DNA of 41,981 nucleotides, taken from IMG/VR virus record IMGVR_UViG_3300045999_007197, positions 1-41,981 of that record, one strand, 5' to 3'. The notes under the pieces are model-generated. The model ran no database searches. It was not told the origin of the DNA and saw only the letters and a program-made list of their open reading frames with translations. Positions 24,771 through 34,910 of the stretch are shown in pieces (the first letter of the stretch is position 1; every line of letters begins with the position of its first letter). The DNA comes from a virus. The translations under genes were made by a program, and so were the position numbers.

Positions 24771-27061
24771 GTCTCTGTGCCTTTGATAATCAGTTCACCA
24801 AGGGTGATCGTCTGTCCTGCCACAGTCACAATGGCTCTAGCATATTGCCATTGCTCGTTCGTTGTCTTTGCCTGGGCGATGCCATTTGCGGTCATGAGCG
24901 TCACGCCACTTGTCCACCAGTTCGTGTTGTCATCGCTGAACTGCAAAGCAATCGTCGCAGGGCCGGCTTGAGCTGTGCATCGGACGATCAGGTTCAGGTT
25001 ATAAAGGTTCTGAATGTAAACCGACGCGCTCGTGCTGTTTAGCGTGTTTGGTACGATAGTTCGATCAATGACAGAGGCCACAATTCCGGATGGCTCGGAT
25101 CTCATAATCCGAACTGCCGCTCTCGTAACGCTTGTGAATCCTGCCAGTGTCTGAACATACCGATATGATCGGCCCCGAAGTTTTAGGAGCGGAGACCAGA
25201 AAACTCCGGTCGCAGTAATCCGTGGGAAGCTGTAGATCGCGTTCCACGTCGTTCCGCCATCAAGCGATTCTTCGACGACCACATCAAGCGTTCCAGATCC
25301 TGAGACTGCCGAAACCGAGTATTGCAGATGAAGAACGGTCGAGATCGGCGTGATTCCCGACGTGGTTGCGGATCCAGTAAGCGCGCCCGAGGTGATGTCG
25401 TTTGTAGTTGCTGGGGAGACCGGGCGAACGGTCGCCGATGTAACCTGAACGGCAAGGTTCCCAGGGTCGAGCTGGGTTACAGGCAACGCAACCATGGTGT
25501 GCGGAGATTGCGAAAGCCTAGTAAATGCCTGAAGCGTTCCTGCCCCAGGAGCCGATGAAATTCGGCATCTCAAATATCTACCCGTCAAAGGAATCGCATA
25601 TATAAAGTTAGAGCTTGAAAGAGTAATCGCTCCTGACGTTACAAACCCATCGTTACGTTCTTGACGAACAGCATTAATGTTCTGGAAGTTTACGTTATCG
25701 TTTGAAATTTCAAACGTAATGTTACCTGTTGTCGCCGTGGATATAACTTGAACATACGCTGTGCGATAGTAAAGACAGTCTATCGCTCCTGTCCCCGCTA
25801 CGGAGTTTAGCAAGTTATTGTTAAGAGTCGTAGTAGCCGCTCCGGTAATCATCAGATCATCAAGCGTCACTAAACTACCGCTTGCATCCGTGACCAAAGC
25901 TCCGCTCGGGTTCACTTTTACGTTGACGTATCCACCACCACCGCCCGTTGTCACGCCCGTGATGACAGACCGGGTAAGGGTTGCAAGGCTACGATCCGTC
26001 AAAATGTCCGTAATCCTCGAAAGATTTGACGTTGTGCCTGCCGCCCAACAAGCCGTAGCAATACTTACGTTGTCAGCCCCAGATGTTTTGTTGATGTCGA
26101 TCGTCATCGGCAAATCCGGATTAAAAATGCTCGGATTATATGCCGTGTTCGGTTGCCGGATATTATGGAAAGTTACCCACTTGGCATCTGGGCTCAGAAT
26201 CTCAAAGTAAATGTTTGCAGATCCAAGCCACGCAAAACGAATCCGAAACAAGTTCGACAGTTCAAAATTAACAGCTTCAATATCTCCTCTTCTTGTAAAT
26301 TGAGATAGCGCATTTCCATCGAGTTTGTCCGTGTTGAAGCTCGCCTGTGTGATCCGTGTATCGGTCCCACCAGACCGAACCGTCACGCCGAAGGTTGTGC
26401 CTTCAAAACCGATGAAGAAGCCGTTATTCGAATCATAAAGACCGATTCGTTGATAGCTGTTCGCGGTTCCATTTAAGAATGCGGCGGTAAAAGCCGAATA
26501 TGTCTCATGATGCGGTCTATAGGTAGTCGTCTGAAGCGAAACACCTTTTGCACTTGATACCGCAGTTGCACCTGTTTGATAAATCGTGTGCCCGTTTGTA
26601 ACAGTTGCAGCACCTGAACCAGTGAATGTATTTGTAATTAGCGTAGCCCCAGGAGCCGTATCAAAAGAAAGCTCAATCTGGTTGTTCCGATTGCCTGTGA
26701 CCAATGTGCCCAAAACATCGGTGGCTCCAGGAACAGTTACTGACAATGGATCAATCGGATACGATCCTATTGCCACTGTCCCTGCTACTTGTTGAATCGC
26801 AGTCGGATCTTCATAAATCGCCATGAGCGAGTCACTGACAGATTGCCCCGCATTAGATGAATCATAGGTAAGAATGTCTCCGACAAAGCTACCGCCATAC
26901 CCTTGCGCGTCGGCAGCTACCGAATAGATCAGTTTACCCGTGGTGACATTGATAACCGCAAACAACCGACCAGAATTGAACGTCCCCATAGTGGAGAAAT
27001 CAATCTGATTATTCGCAGGGTCGAACGTGTAACTCGTACCATTCAATAATACTGTCTTCAT
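24767..27061 (-). CDS. Large virion/fibre protein, beta-rich
   Basis: 764 residues, rich in Thr, Ser, Gly and Asn, with little charge, typical of fibre and capsid-exterior proteins. A lectin-like region may lie near residues 270-340 (FRIRFAWLGSANIYFEIL). A VTTGGGGGYVNV glycine hinge is near residue 375. It is placed between head genes and the fibre, so it may be a fibre or a head-attached adhesin. Confidence 0.6.
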   Translation of the reverse strand: MKTVLLNGTSYTFDPANNQIDFSTMGTFNSGRLFAVINVTTGKLIYSVAADAQGYGGSFVGDILTYDSSNAGQSVSDSLMAIYEDPTAIQQVAGTVAIGSYPIDPLSVTVPGATDVLGTLVTGNRNNQIELSFDTAPGATLITNTFTGSGAATVTNGHTIYQTGATAVSSAKGVSLQTTTYRPHHETYSAFTAAFLNGTANSYQRIGLYDSNNGFFIGFEGTTFGVTVRSGGTDTRITQASFNTDKLDGNALSQFTRRGDIEAVNFELSNLFRIRFAWLGSANIYFEILSPDAKWVTFHNIRQPNTAYNPSIFNPDLPMTIDINKTSGADNVSIATACWAAGTTSNLSRITDILTDRSLATLTRSVITGVTTGGGGGYVNVKVNPSGALVTDASGSLVTLDDLMITGAATTTLNNNLLNSVAGTGAIDCLYYRTAYVQVISTATTGNITFEISNDNVNFQNINAVRQERNDGFVTSGAITLSSSNFIYAIPLTGRYLRCRISSAPGAGTLQAFTRLSQSPHTMVALPVTQLDPGNLAVQVTSATVRPVSPATTNDITSGALTGSATTSGITPISTVLHLQYSVSAVSGSGTLDVVVEESLDGGTTWNAIYSFPRITATGVFWSPLLKLRGRSYRYVQTLAGFTSVTRAAVRIMRSEPSGIVASVIDRTIVPNTLNSTSASVYIQNLYNLNLIVRCTAQAGPATIALQFSDDNTNWWTSGVTLMTANGIAQAKTTNEQWQYARAIVTVAGQTITLGELIIKGTET

Positions 27062-27064
27062 GCT

Positions 27065-27379
27065 TTACCCATATACTAGCGCATGAACGATACTCGTTAC
27101 AAAGTCCACTTTGTTATTAAACGTATTCCAATCCGTAGAGGAGAGTAGTCCCTTCTGCGTAGTATTGGCCGTGTTAATAGAAAGCGTAACCGTGTCCGTT
27201 AGCGCAGTCCCCGTGAAGTAATAAGTTGTATTGTCGGCAGAAATCAAAGTGAGAATATCCGATCCACCAGAGGCAGTCGGATATGTCCCGAAATCAGTCT
27301 GAATAACTCCGAAGGCAGGGCCAACATTGCCCCCTCCTCCGAAGAAGCCCCAAATCAACGGAAACGGGGCGTAACTCAT
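27065..27379 (-). CDS. Small late structural protein
   Basis: 104 residues with a glycine-rich part (WGFFGGGGNVG) and a region (TKGLLSSTDWNTFNNKVDF type) often found in phage fibre-associated proteins. Starts at the base overlapping the upstream gene. Likely part of the fibre or head decoration. Confidence 0.55.
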   Translation of the reverse strand: MSYAPFPLIWGFFGGGGNVGPAFGVIQTDFGTYPTASGGSDILTLISADNTTYYFTGTALTDTVTLSINTANTTQKGLLSSTDWNTFNNKVDFVTSIVHALVYG

Positions 27380-27708
27380 TAGTATGCTCCAGAGGAGTAT
27401 ACGATATTGAGCACTTGTCCTGCACCGCTTCCGATTACATACCAGTCCGTAGATGTGTGGCTCGGGAGGACCATGTTTGCCCCCGCAACCAACTCAATAC
27501 CGGCTCCCCCGGCAGTTACCGATGCGGAAGTGCCAATCGTGATCCGGCCAGTGTTGGTCGAAAGAGCTTGAACGAAAATCTGCTCCGCATTCACAACCGC
27601 ATCACCAAGAACAAGAGGAGAAAGAACTACAGCAGTCCCTCCAACCGTTTGTTGCTTGATGGTGTTGTTCTTAAACTTGGACGCAACCGTCAAATTTAAA
27701 GCTGCCAT
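27379..27708 (-). CDS. Small head decoration-type protein
   Basis: 109 residues, almost all small and hydrophobic residues in strands (VVLSPLVLGDAVVNAEQIFV, then TDWYVIGSGAGQVLNIVYSS). It directly follows the coat gene after a hairpin, with a strong TAAGGAGG site, so it is probably made in quantity. Position suggests a decoration or head-fibre protein. Confidence 0.6.
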   Translation of the reverse strand: MAALNLTVASKFKNNTIKQQTVGGTAVVLSPLVLGDAVVNAEQIFVQALSTNTGRITIGTSASVTAGGAGIELVAGANMVLPSHTSTDWYVIGSGAGQVLNIVYSSGAY

Positions 27709-27729
27709 AACCCCTCCTTACTAAAGGTA

Positions 27730-27755
27730 GGGAGGAGGGCAATGCCCCCCTCCCA
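27730..27755 (-). terminator. Hairpin behind the coat gene (attenuator)
   Basis: A G/C-rich inverted repeat (GGGAGG-GGGCA with GCCC-CCTCCC) lies right after the coat stop. On the minus strand it is followed only by TACCTTTAG, not a full T-run, and then by the next ribosome site. It would stabilise coat mRNA or partly stop transcription. Confidence 0.55.
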
Positions 27756-27762
27756 TTCCAAA

Positions 27763-28998
27763 TTAGTAGCTGATTCCGAACATGATCCCATTCTTCTTCG
27801 GGTGGTTCACTACGAACTCACCAAAGAGACAGTGATCGACGATGTACTGGAACCCGGAAGTGTTCCGAACTTCAAAGAATTCCTTCCCGTCCGGAGCACG
27901 ACGACGACGGATACCGCCGTTGGTGTAGAACTTGAGGGTGCTCATATCCAGGAAGAGGATCTTGTCGTCATCCATCTCCTGAACAGCAGTCAGTTCCAGA
28001 GTTCCTGCGAAGCCACCGATCATGATCGAGTCATAAGCGTATGCTTCAGTTTTCTTCGCATTCGGGATTACGTTGAACGCACCCTTTTGAGTCTCAAGAG
28101 CCTTCAGAATAGAACCGTAGTTCTTGAAGCTCATGACGACTTTGTACGGCTTACCACCGCCGAGACGACGGATGGTGACATATGCGTCAAAGATACCGCC
28201 GAGAAGGGTAGATGCGTTGTACGAAGCTCCCGAGACGTTGATCGCCTGGAGGAACGGGTACGAAGTCTTGGCAACACCGAGATGGTTGGCAGCTCCACCG
28301 TTGGCAGAAGAGAGCAACTGATTTGGGATGTTGTCGAAACCGTTAGCTTGCTGACCATCGTTGTAGATCGCAGCGTTTTGAGCAACGGTGTAGGCCGAAA
28401 GGTCCACAGGGGTTGCACCGCCACGGGCAGTTACGATGAGAAGCACGCCAGTGTTCATGTTGATGGTGCTGATGTAGCCAGTAACAGGAGACGAGTTATC
28501 GTCGTCTACCGATACCTTCATACCGATCTGGAAACGATCCGGTTGAGCTACGGTGATGTTACCACCAACAGTACCGTCAGCAGTTGCTTTAGCAACAGTG
28601 CTTCCGGTCAGAAGGTTTTGAGAGATAACGCCCGACAGATAATCCGCATGGCGGGTGATCGCGTCAGGAATGATCTTCAGGAAGTTTTGCTCAGAGAGCT
28701 TGCCATGCTGAAGAAGGTCGGTCTCATTGAAGAGCATCGAGCCCCATACTTCTTTGTACGCAGATACTTGACCGCGAACAGAGATTTCTTCGGCAATATC
28801 CGAAGAAGAAGCAAGAGATCCGAAGGTTACAGTAGAACCCACCGCGCCAAGAAAAGGCACGATAAGGGTTCCACCGAGCCAAGAATCGTCTTGTTCGATG
28901 TTTTGAAGAGCCCAGTTACGCTTCTTGAGTTCGTCCAGGAGCAGTTTCTCCGGAAGGTACTCATTCAGCATATTGCTAAATGTACGAGTAGTTGCCAT
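27763..28998 (-). CDS. Major capsid (coat) protein
   Basis: 411 residues. No single motif proves it, but length, acidic/hydrophobic balance and the order portal-scaffold-coat are standard. The N terminus has helical LNEYLPEKLLLDELKKRNW, then a beta-rich middle with GYISTINMNTGVLLI, and a C-terminal LFLDMSTLKFYTNGG region typical of HK97-fold-type coats. Good GAGAGGAAAC ribosome site. It ends in a hairpin. A 428-codon antisense frame across it is a shadow. Confidence 0.85.
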   Translation of the reverse strand: MATTRTFSNMLNEYLPEKLLLDELKKRNWALQNIEQDDSWLGGTLIVPFLGAVGSTVTFGSLASSSDIAEEISVRGQVSAYKEVWGSMLFNETDLLQHGKLSEQNFLKIIPDAITRHADYLSGVISQNLLTGSTVAKATADGTVGGNITVAQPDRFQIGMKVSVDDDNSSPVTGYISTINMNTGVLLIVTARGGATPVDLSAYTVAQNAAIYNDGQQANGFDNIPNQLLSSANGGAANHLGVAKTSYPFLQAINVSGASYNASTLLGGIFDAYVTIRRLGGGKPYKVVMSFKNYGSILKALETQKGAFNVIPNAKKTEAYAYDSIMIGGFAGTLELTAVQEMDDDKILFLDMSTLKFYTNGGIRRRRAPDGKEFFEVRNTSGFQYIVDHCLFGEFVVNHPKKNGIMFGISY

Positions 28999-29031
28999 GT
29001 GTGTTTCCTCTCCCCAAAGGGAAATTAGTTA

Positions 29032-29964
29032 TTAATAAGGTTGACCTTGAGCTGCCGCTTTCGCAAGCCGCTTTAGATCCTCAATAGATTTCACTTGTGG
29101 TGCTACAGGAGAACTGGCCTTCCCCGACACCGAAGGGAGAGTTGGTCTACTTCCCTTTTGTGCTACTCCCGTAGCTTGGTTCTGTTGGTTCCAAGCCACA
29201 AGTTTTGCAAACTCTTGAACTGCTTCTTGGACAGACAGGTCTTTCCCCGTAGCGTTCGCTATCGCCGCCGCCCTAAGAATCACTTCGTTTTTGAATGCTC
29301 CGGGTTGTCCTACCCGAGCATCGTAACTTTCCGCGAGACTCTTGTATTCGCTACTGTTGATAGCCGAATCAAGTTCAGAATACCGCTGTTGCACCGCTTG
29401 GGAGGCTTTGTATTCCTCAAACTCCCCGAGCTTCTGCTGCATCTCTTCATACTGCTCTTGCATGGAGAGAAGCTGCTTCTGATACTCACTGTTTTTAGTA
29501 TAAAGTTGCTGTTGTTCTTGAGGCAAGCTCTGAATTTGAAGTTTATTATAAATCCACTTCTGAATCTCAGCCTCTGGAATCTGAATCGTGTTGAAGAACG
29601 TGTCAAAATCACCCGATTGAACGTATTTTGACAATTTGTCCAAGTTCTTCGAGATCGTTTCGTAGCGTCCGTTCACATCCTGATACTTGGAATGCGCATC
29701 CTTGTACTTCTGCTTGATCGTATCAAATGCGAACGACCGCTCGAACACTTCTTTGAACTTCTTCTCGTTGTCCTGGTTGATATACGGCCGGAAATCCTCC
29801 GGGATGTCGTATTCGTTGTCGTATGCCTTTACCTTATAGTTTGGAGTCCAAGCAGGAGCCTCCGCAGCTAGAGATGCCGAAGGGATCTGTGGCGCAGGTG
29901 CGCTATTCACGACTTCCGGACTACTACTCTGTTCAATCTGACTATTTTCGCCTTCCATACTCAT
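29032..29964 (-). CDS. Scaffolding protein
   Basis: 310 residues, highly charged and helical, with a long coiled coil (about residues 80-205, rich in Gln/Glu/Lys), Pro/Ala-rich N terminus and a C-terminal Gln/Ala tail ending in KAAAQGQPY. Such proteins between portal and coat genes form the internal scaffold of the procapsid. Confidence 0.8.
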   Translation of the reverse strand: MSMEGENSQIEQSSSPEVVNSAPAPQIPSASLAAEAPAWTPNYKVKAYDNEYDIPEDFRPYINQDNEKKFKEVFERSFAFDTIKQKYKDAHSKYQDVNGRYETISKNLDKLSKYVQSGDFDTFFNTIQIPEAEIQKWIYNKLQIQSLPQEQQQLYTKNSEYQKQLLSMQEQYEEMQQKLGEFEEYKASQAVQQRYSELDSAINSSEYKSLAESYDARVGQPGAFKNEVILRAAAIANATGKDLSVQEAVQEFAKLVAWNQQNQATGVAQKGSRPTLPSVSGKASSPVAPQVKSIEDLKRLAKAAAQGQPY

Positions 29965-29988
29965 TCCTTCGTAATAATTTGGCCCTTA

Positions 29989-32112
29989 TTACATGGGGTT
30001 TACAGGAGGCTGTGTTCCTTGTTCCGGAATCATACCGCCCATTTGTGGTTGCGATGGAGCTTGTCCTAAAAATCTGTCCGCAGTCTGAGCAACAATGGCC
30101 TGTTGCTGTTGCATGATGGATTGTTGCGATGCGCCTTGCTCTTCAAGCCGCTTCAAAAGCCAGGTAAGCGAGTCATACGGTACTCGGGCTCGCATAGTCT
30201 TCGAGGAATTGTTCGGGTCTGGGACATAAATGTCACAAACCACCGCCATCCCGGACATCGGAATGAACCCTGCCGCAGCCTCTTGAATCTTTCTCTGCTC
30301 TTCCGCATCCATGTCCATCAACTGCTGAATGACTTGCTGATACATGGACTGAATTTCAGGCGAAAGAAACTTGAAATCCGCTTTTCTGGTACGAGTCGCA
30401 AGACGTTTGATCAAATACTTCTTGTCATCGTACATATTCGGCTCAAGGTACTGCCCCCGATCCAAAGCCAGAATCATGTTCGTCGCATTGTCAAAATCCA
30501 TCGTCAAATCCTCCGATGCCAAGTCATTGTTGGCATACGGAGATGTGCGAATGATCTTTCCAATATCCTTCGGATCAAGATTCGACCCGACATACTGCAT
30601 GATCTGATTGAACGTGAGCTGCTTTCCAAGCCGGGTCTCCATGTCCTCAGTCCCAGGCTCAAGTTTGATCTGGTAAAACAAAGGAGACGTGTTTTTGAAC
30701 TCGGAGATGTTGATCAACTCAGAGCGGCCAATCGCAGGAACCAAGTTGTTTTCCGTGTAATACTGCTTGGCAAGCTCAAGCGTCTTCTCACAAAAATCAA
30801 TCAGGTACTGCTCGATCTTGGATGTGTACACGGAGAATTTCTTCTTCTGCTGAATGCTCATGAACAGCATCGTGTACGGGTCAAGATTCGTGGGATTTTC
30901 AGCCAGTTCCTCTTGAAGATTGGCAGCCACATAAAACTGCTCAATCATCTTTTCAATATACGGAATGTACTGATCTCCCGTCCGGCCCGGAAGAATGGTC
31001 GGAGGAGCTCCGCTATAGGTAAGCACTCGAACCCCAGGCTGAAGCCCGCCGTTCGCCACCTTCGTACCCGCTTGAACGGCCAATTTGTCGTCCCCAAGCG
31101 TGATCTGGTGCGTTGCCACCTGACTGATCGAACGGTTGATCTCGCCCTGGATCGGACGAAGCTGCTTGATCAGTGAATAGTGCCGTGGAGAAGTAGGGAT
31201 CTCGTCCATCCCTGCGTAAATGATTGGGAAAACCCCAAACGGAAGCTCTCCTTCCCAAAGAACGCCTTTATTCGTGCAGATAAAGTAGTAGCCATTCGGA
31301 AATACATTCGACGGACGAATGTAAAACTCAAGCAACAAGCACTCATTCTCGGAACGGTCATAATTCGACCCGTTCCCGTCAAAAATCAAATACGTCTCGT
31401 CGCGGGAAGCCTCAATCATCTCCTGCTTCTCAGGGTCATCCCCGATCCGCGCACGAAGATCGTCAATATTCACCATCTTCCGATAGCCAATGAACCACGA
31501 GTCCTGCATGGACTTCGCTTCCTTGGCCCGGAATACGTTGAATCCGAATATCCTCTCAAATACAAAATCCCCCGAAAAGATGGGCTTTGAGGGATCTTTC
31601 TGCGGTTGCCCCATCGGATCAAGCATCGGTTGCCCGAGTTCATCCACCATCGGAGCATAATCAACAATCTTGCCCTTGTTCTCGTCCCAATAAATCTTAT
31701 GGAACACTTCTCCCACTCGGCAGAAGTCCTGAACAACTTCTCGAACCTTGTCATTCCACCGATGCCTGGACTTCACATCCTTCCAGACGGAATGCGCAAG
31801 TTCTGCGGCTTTTTGGTCCTGAAGCTCGTTTCCATTCTTGGGAATCGGAGCCACCGAGGGAGCATACGAGATGATGTTGTTTTCGTAGATTTTGCAAATC
31901 CGCTGAATATGATTCAGCGTCAAACGAATCTTTTGCTCCTCGGAGAGACGGTTGTCATCCCGAACGCGATTCCAAAACCGCGAACCTTTGCGAGCATAGT
32001 GAGAACCTGCTACTAGCAAAAGATTGGAGCGTTGTTCTGCATAAAGATGGTTATCGGCTTGCTCCCCATCCTTATACAACCTCATCAACTCATTATGATC
32101 CAACTTCTTCAT
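29989..32112 (-). CDS. Portal protein, P22-type
   Basis: 707 residues, close to P22 portal length. The N-terminal half has LTLNHIQRICKIYENNIIS, KSRHRWNDKVREVVQDFC and an IYWDENKGKIVDY strand, typical of the P22-type portal family. The C terminus is a Gln/Met/Pro-rich helical barrel (VIQQLMDMDAEEQRKIQEAA, then QQQQAIVAQ). It forms the dodecameric DNA channel that terminase docks on. Confidence 0.88.
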   Translation of the reverse strand: MKKLDHNELMRLYKDGEQADNHLYAEQRSNLLLVAGSHYARKGSRFWNRVRDDNRLSEEQKIRLTLNHIQRICKIYENNIISYAPSVAPIPKNGNELQDQKAAELAHSVWKDVKSRHRWNDKVREVVQDFCRVGEVFHKIYWDENKGKIVDYAPMVDELGQPMLDPMGQPQKDPSKPIFSGDFVFERIFGFNVFRAKEAKSMQDSWFIGYRKMVNIDDLRARIGDDPEKQEMIEASRDETYLIFDGNGSNYDRSENECLLLEFYIRPSNVFPNGYYFICTNKGVLWEGELPFGVFPIIYAGMDEIPTSPRHYSLIKQLRPIQGEINRSISQVATHQITLGDDKLAVQAGTKVANGGLQPGVRVLTYSGAPPTILPGRTGDQYIPYIEKMIEQFYVAANLQEELAENPTNLDPYTMLFMSIQQKKKFSVYTSKIEQYLIDFCEKTLELAKQYYTENNLVPAIGRSELINISEFKNTSPLFYQIKLEPGTEDMETRLGKQLTFNQIMQYVGSNLDPKDIGKIIRTSPYANNDLASEDLTMDFDNATNMILALDRGQYLEPNMYDDKKYLIKRLATRTRKADFKFLSPEIQSMYQQVIQQLMDMDAEEQRKIQEAAAGFIPMSGMAVVCDIYVPDPNNSSKTMRARVPYDSLTWLLKRLEEQGASQQSIMQQQQAIVAQTADRFLGQAPSQPQMGGMIPEQGTQPPVNPM

Positions 32113-32402
32113 TCAATGTCCCTATTGCGGAGGAGATTTTCATACTCTACCGGGTCATCAAGAAGCATCTGTTCCAACTGATCCTGCTTCAATGCGACTT
32201 CCTCTCTAGTAAGAGAACTCCTGGCCTGGGACTCTTGGGCAGTCTGCAATTCGGGCCTCACAAACACAGGCTCTATGGTCGGAGCCTTTTCGATCTGCAA
32301 GAAGCTAATTTCCATCCCTCCGTAGGAAAATTTAGCCACCCCGTTGCGACTACATACTTCTATAATACGAGTAATCGAGTCAGTGTCAAAAGAACTCATC
32401 AT
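32109..32402 (-). CDS. Small protein between terminase and portal
   Basis: 97 residues from the ATG at 32402 (a longer form would overlap terL by 68 bases). SITRIIEVCSRNGVAKFSYGG resembles short proteins next to terL in many podoviruses; the second half is charged helix. Function unknown. It overlaps the portal gene by four bases and terL by 17. Confidence 0.6.
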   Translation of the reverse strand: MMSSFDTDSITRIIEVCSRNGVAKFSYGGMEISFLQIEKAPTIEPVFVRPELQTAQESQARSSLTREEVALKQDQLEQMLLDDPVEYENLLRNRDIE

Positions 32403-33936
32403 AGAACGACGAATCCGCCCCAAAAAACTCATTCCATTCCCTGATTTCTTCATGTGCTGCGTCCTCTCTCTGCACTCCAGATGTCATCATGCGTAACCTG
32501 TCCTTGTTCCGCTCCACAAGGCTTATCTCATGCGGAGAAAGCCTTCGAGACAGTACGGTCTCCCGAACAGGCACATATCCCACATGAGAGAAATCGAACG
32601 GGATCTTGGTCAGCGCATAACGCATCGAATCCACCGAGTCATCTTTCGCCTTCCTCTTGTCAGTCCCAAGCTGAAGCGTCACAAGCTCATTGATGATCGG
32701 AAGGCATTCCTGCGAGTTATCCACATCAAGCATACCGTTCTTAAAGAGCACGTTGATCACCTGCTCCCCCACATCATGCTTCTTCTCGGCAGCAATGAAA
32801 CTAAGCCCCATCCTATCCGTGATCGTCTTGAAATCCTTCGCGTGATAGTCGTAAAACGCCGCCGTGACACTCAAGTCCTGACTAAGCTCCATATACTTCG
32901 ATGCCACATCCGACATCGTATATACCTTGTCATCCCCCCGCCAATGCCGGAACACCCTCGCATACTTGAAGTCCGGCCTCACCGCCACAAAGGTAATCGC
33001 GCTCGGGTGGTTCTCATCACCCCCCGCCCCAATATCCACCCCGACATAAATCGACCAGTGCGCGGGAACCTCCATCGGGTTCTTCACGTTCTTCGCCCGG
33101 TCAAAACTCGGGTACTTCAAGCCCTCATCCCGAACAAACCGACCATAAACCCGACGCTGCACCTCGGCCTCGGACTTACACATCGCAATGGTCCGGTGGA
33201 TCTTCTCAAGCGTCCAATGCGACGGAGTACCATCCAAAAAGTACTGACAATCGAACAAACTCGCCCGGATCTTCTTCGCGAACGGCATCGCCTCCTGCTC
33301 CTCGGGCCTGGGCTCCATGCAAAGCCTCCAGAAGTCCTGCCCAAGAGTCGCCGTGAACACCATGCTAAAGTAGCCATCCACTGCGTTTCGCCGGAAGTTC
33401 ACCTCATCCCACAAATCAAGCGGCAACTCCTCATCACACGCCACATAGTCCACCGTACCGGACTGAAGATGCTGTGCGTCCTGCGCATACGTCTTAAAGT
33501 ACAGCGCAACCCCGCTATTGAAATAAATCGCGCTGATGTCCCCTCTGTTCTTGAACTCCGCTTTCCACCCATACTGCGGGTCATCCCTGTAATCATCCTT
33601 CGGCAAGATGTCAGGCTTCCACTTCGTGTGAAACTCCGCCGTGGCAATCTGAGCCGTAGGATACAAGTACCAGAACTGCCGGGGGTTCCGCTTGAACCGC
33701 TTCGGCCACGCCTGAATGTTGGTGGCGTACTCCACCACTTTCCGGATCTGCGATGTCGATTTTCCCAACTGGTTCGCCGCCGTGAGAAGCACCGTCCTCT
33801 CATCCGACTCCAAAAACTCCCGCGACCAGGTATAATCCTTATACCCATACAAGTGGGGAAGCCCCCGAACCAACCGCGCCTTCTCTTGGAGCAGCTTTAA
33901 CTTCTCAAGTTTTATCTGCTCCAGTTGCTCGCTCAA
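32386..33936 (-). CDS. terL: Terminase large subunit
   Basis: 516 residues. Walker A-like AANQLGKST (about 54-62), Walker B with catalytic Glu in VACDEELPLD (about 170), coupling motif FTATLG, and nuclease-domain acids in GVDIGAGGDE (about 315), AAFYDYHAKDF and KAKDDSVDSMRYAL. It is the ATP-driven packaging motor and cuts concatemers. Next to the presumed small subunit and upstream of the portal. A 456-codon antisense frame is a shadow. Confidence 0.95.
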   Translation of the reverse strand: MSEQLEQIKLEKLKLLQEKARLVRGLPHLYGYKDYTWSREFLESDERTVLLTAANQLGKSTSQIRKVVEYATNIQAWPKRFKRNPRQFWYLYPTAQIATAEFHTKWKPDILPKDDYRDDPQYGWKAEFKNRGDISAIYFNSGVALYFKTYAQDAQHLQSGTVDYVACDEELPLDLWDEVNFRRNAVDGYFSMVFTATLGQDFWRLCMEPRPEEQEAMPFAKKIRASLFDCQYFLDGTPSHWTLEKIHRTIAMCKSEAEVQRRVYGRFVRDEGLKYPSFDRAKNVKNPMEVPAHWSIYVGVDIGAGGDENHPSAITFVAVRPDFKYARVFRHWRGDDKVYTMSDVASKYMELSQDLSVTAAFYDYHAKDFKTITDRMGLSFIAAEKKHDVGEQVINVLFKNGMLDVDNSQECLPIINELVTLQLGTDKRKAKDDSVDSMRYALTKIPFDFSHVGYVPVRETVLSRRLSPHEISLVERNKDRLRMMTSGVQREDAAHEEIREWNEFFGADSSFYDEFF

Positions 33937-34910
33937 GCGATCTCCCCATCCTTCTTCACTTCTTTAGCCTCTACGGTAATTGACGGTAGCGGCTCGGGGA
34001 CTTGATGCGTAATCCCCGGAGCCGCTACCGATGCCATCTCTTGTTCAAGAGCGGCGATCTTCTTATCAATCTCAGTCGTAATCTCCGCCACATCCACACT
34101 CTTGGTATTCGGACTGAAGATCGTCGTATAATTCGTGGTTTCCTGCCTCATCATCGTGAGATTCTTCGTCTCCGAGCGTTGTATGTAACCGCCCTTCGCA
34201 CGAAGATCGACCATCGCAGCCGCCTTCAACACCAAATCCAACACCTTCGCATCCTGGATCGTCCCGTCCGGTCGGTTCACAGGAATGTTCAAAATGTCCC
34301 GAATCCTCCGGGTCGAAAGATTAAGAAGCCCCCTCATCACCGCTTCATACTCAGGCGGTCTGCAAAGAATGTACGCAAGGACATGAAAACCGTATTTTAC
34401 AATATGCTTCCACTGCTCATACGAGACCACCCCAAGGAAAATCGCGTTCTGGTTCATGATCTCATTTCGAGTCAAAGATGCCCTGTCGAACTCCATCCAG
34501 AAGTTCGTGCGCATAGCTTCCACCGCTGCGGTGGGTTTCCACTTGTCGTGCTTCTCGGAAAGCACCTCAAGAAGCCTGTCCTCGTCCAGGTTCAAATACT
34601 CCTCTGGGATCTGAAGAACAGAATCACGCACGAATGGGGGGAGCACATTTATGAAGGATCGGGGGTCTTCAAGTTGCTCCATGTAATGGTTGAAAGGACG
34701 AGTCATGGGAGCCCGAGTCTCATGTTCGGCCAGGAGATGCCGTTTGCTCGGGGTGATCTCGGACAGCTTCTTTTTCTTCATTCTTAGGTCCGCAGGGTCT
34801 TTATAGTATTTGGTCGCTGCGATCGCAGCCTCGACATTATCGTGCTTTTGCCGGACGGGGCCGTCGTATGGGAGTCGGACGAATCCGGGCTTCTGTCCTC
34901 TTTTTTGCAT
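33933..34910 (-). CDS. First late gene, small-terminase position
   Basis: 325 residues. It overlaps terL by four bases and starts the late block, the usual place of the small terminase subunit. It has a basic N terminus (MQKRGQKPGFVRLP), a helical centre and a region of coiled coil near residue 280 (VAEITTEIDKKIAALEQEMA). It is longer than most small subunits and has no recognised helix-turn-helix, so the role is unproven. Confidence 0.55.
   Translation of the reverse strand: MQKRGQKPGFVRLPYDGPVRQKHDNVEAAIAATKYYKDPADLRMKKKKLSEITPSKRHLLAEHETRAPMTRPFNHYMEQLEDPRSFINVLPPFVRDSVLQIPEEYLNLDEDRLLEVLSEKHDKWKPTAAVEAMRTNFWMEFDRASLTRNEIMNQNAIFLGVVSYEQWKHIVKYGFHVLAYILCRPPEYEAVMRGLLNLSTRRIRDILNIPVNRPDGTIQDAKVLDLVLKAAAMVDLRAKGGYIQRSETKNLTMMRQETTNYTTIFSPNTKSVDVAEITTEIDKKIAALEQEMASVAAPGITHQVPEPLPSITVEAKEVKKDGEIA

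Noticed and set aside
27742-29028. 428-codon plus-strand frame opposite the coat gene
   Set aside because: Antisense shadow of the coat gene; composition (Arg/Val/Leu-rich) and lack of motifs and ribosome site argue against coding.
30103-31176. 357-codon plus-strand frame opposite the portal gene
   Set aside because: Antisense shadow without ribosome site or recognisable domain.
32530-33900. 456-codon plus-strand frame opposite terL
   Set aside because: Arg/Leu/His-rich antisense shadow; terL has clear ATPase and nuclease motifs on the other strand.
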